64,000 bases of DNA from Aquitalea magnusonii. GTDB lineage: Bacteria > Pseudomonadota > Gammaproteobacteria > Burkholderiales > Chromobacteriaceae. Under the pieces are notes generated by a model. That model ran no database searches. It worked only from the letters and a program-made list of their open reading frames with translations, and had not been told where the DNA came from. The translations under genes were made by a program, and so were the position numbers. This document shows positions 63,915 through 64,000 of the stretch, in pieces. The first letter of the stretch is position 1; each line of letters opens with the position of its first letter. Location: contig NZ_AP018823.1 of the NCBI RefSeq assembly GCF_002217795.2, positions 1,240,001 to 1,304,000 on the forward strand, written 5' to 3'.

Positions 63915-64000
63915 GGCATGGCCTTGATGTCGAGTCGGCCCAGCCGCAGCCATTCCACCCGCTGCTCATTTACCAGCGGCTGCACATTGGCGGCGGGCAG
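63911..64000 (-). CDS. Baseplate J-like protein, C-terminal end (cut by window edge)
   Basis: The last 29 codons of a gene that enters from the right: LPAANVQPLVNEQRVEWLRL then GRLDIKAMP and stop. It overlaps the gp48-like start by 4 bases. The identity as baseplate J (Mu gp47-like) comes mostly from gene order; the fragment is too short to prove it. Confidence 0.6.
   Translation of the reverse strand: MPAANVQPLVNEQRVEWLRLGRLDIKAMP

Larger units (their letters stand above)
58379..64000 (-). mobile_element. Mu-like prophage, right-end portion in reverse orientation
   Basis: Read on the minus strand from base 64000, the order is baseplate J protein, gp48-like tail protein, tail fibre, tail-fibre chaperone, Com, a DNA-modification enzyme, then cargo and a repeat-rich end. 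This is the order of the right end of phage Mu (genes 47, 48, S, U, com, mom). Here a cytosine methyltransferase stands where mom would be, and a Shedu nuclease gene follows. The left part of the phage (transposase, head genes) is beyond the window. The exact outer boundary between 58304 and 58379 is not certain. Confidence 0.75.

Overview
The window looks like a chromosomal segment of a motile, moderately GC-rich betaproteobacterium, most likely of the Chromobacteriaceae/Neisseriales type (Aquitalea, Chromobacterium or Vogesella-like). This rests on the style of the protein sequences, the many LysR-regulated oxidoreductases, the large chemosensory locus and the Mu-like prophage; no rRNA or other decisive marker is present. 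Layout: (1) 1-5.5 kb is a defence region. It holds a three-gene Shango-type antiphage operon on the minus strand (TerB-domain membrane protein, P-loop ATPase, DExH helicase cut by the window edge), an unknown 165-aa protein and a divergent Xre regulator with a perfect operator. (2) 5.5-7.9 kb is the most unusual part. A gene for an unrecognised basic ~210-aa protein lies divergent to about 1.05 kb without a credible gene. That stretch is packed on the plus strand with perfect hairpins, GNRA tetraloops, three UGARARU loops and four hairpins with UUGGCR hexaloops, and ends in a strong intrinsic terminator. I read it as a very large structured non-coding RNA. The unit is bracketed by an intact gene and a decayed copy of that gene's 3' end. 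(3) 7.9-39.5 kb is a long accessory metabolic and stress block: LysR/TetR/HxlR regulators, short-chain dehydrogenases, aldo-keto reductases, two aldehyde dehydrogenases, a YqhD-type alcohol dehydrogenase, a thiolase, two DHA2-type MFS pumps, a complete RND efflux system with its own TetR operators, an Ohr peroxidase and a DJ-1/PfpI protein. It reads as handling of reactive carbonyls, organic peroxides and toxic organics. (4) 39.8-57.9 kb is a complete alternative chemosensory locus. One arm (minus) has a soluble six-PAS receptor and a triple-CheW scaffold. The other (plus) has a soluble receptor with two signalling tips, a second triple-CheW protein, CheB, a HEAT-repeat protein, CheR, CheY, a long CheA, a STAS-like protein, a second CheY, a membrane-anchored receptor without a sensor domain, and a hybrid-like histidine kinase with degenerate C-terminal domains. 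(5) 57.9-64 kb starts with a tRNA-Ser 3'-end remnant and terminator (island scar). The right end of a Mu-like prophage follows in reverse orientation: repeat-rich phage end, a Shedu-type nuclease, a cytosine-5 DNA methyltransferase, Com, tail-fibre chaperone, tail fibre, gp48-like tail protein and the C-terminus of a baseplate J protein. Best candidates for undescribed biology: the giant structured RNA with its divergent protein, then the double-tip receptor chemosensory system, then the Com-methyltransferase-Shedu cargo of the prophage.
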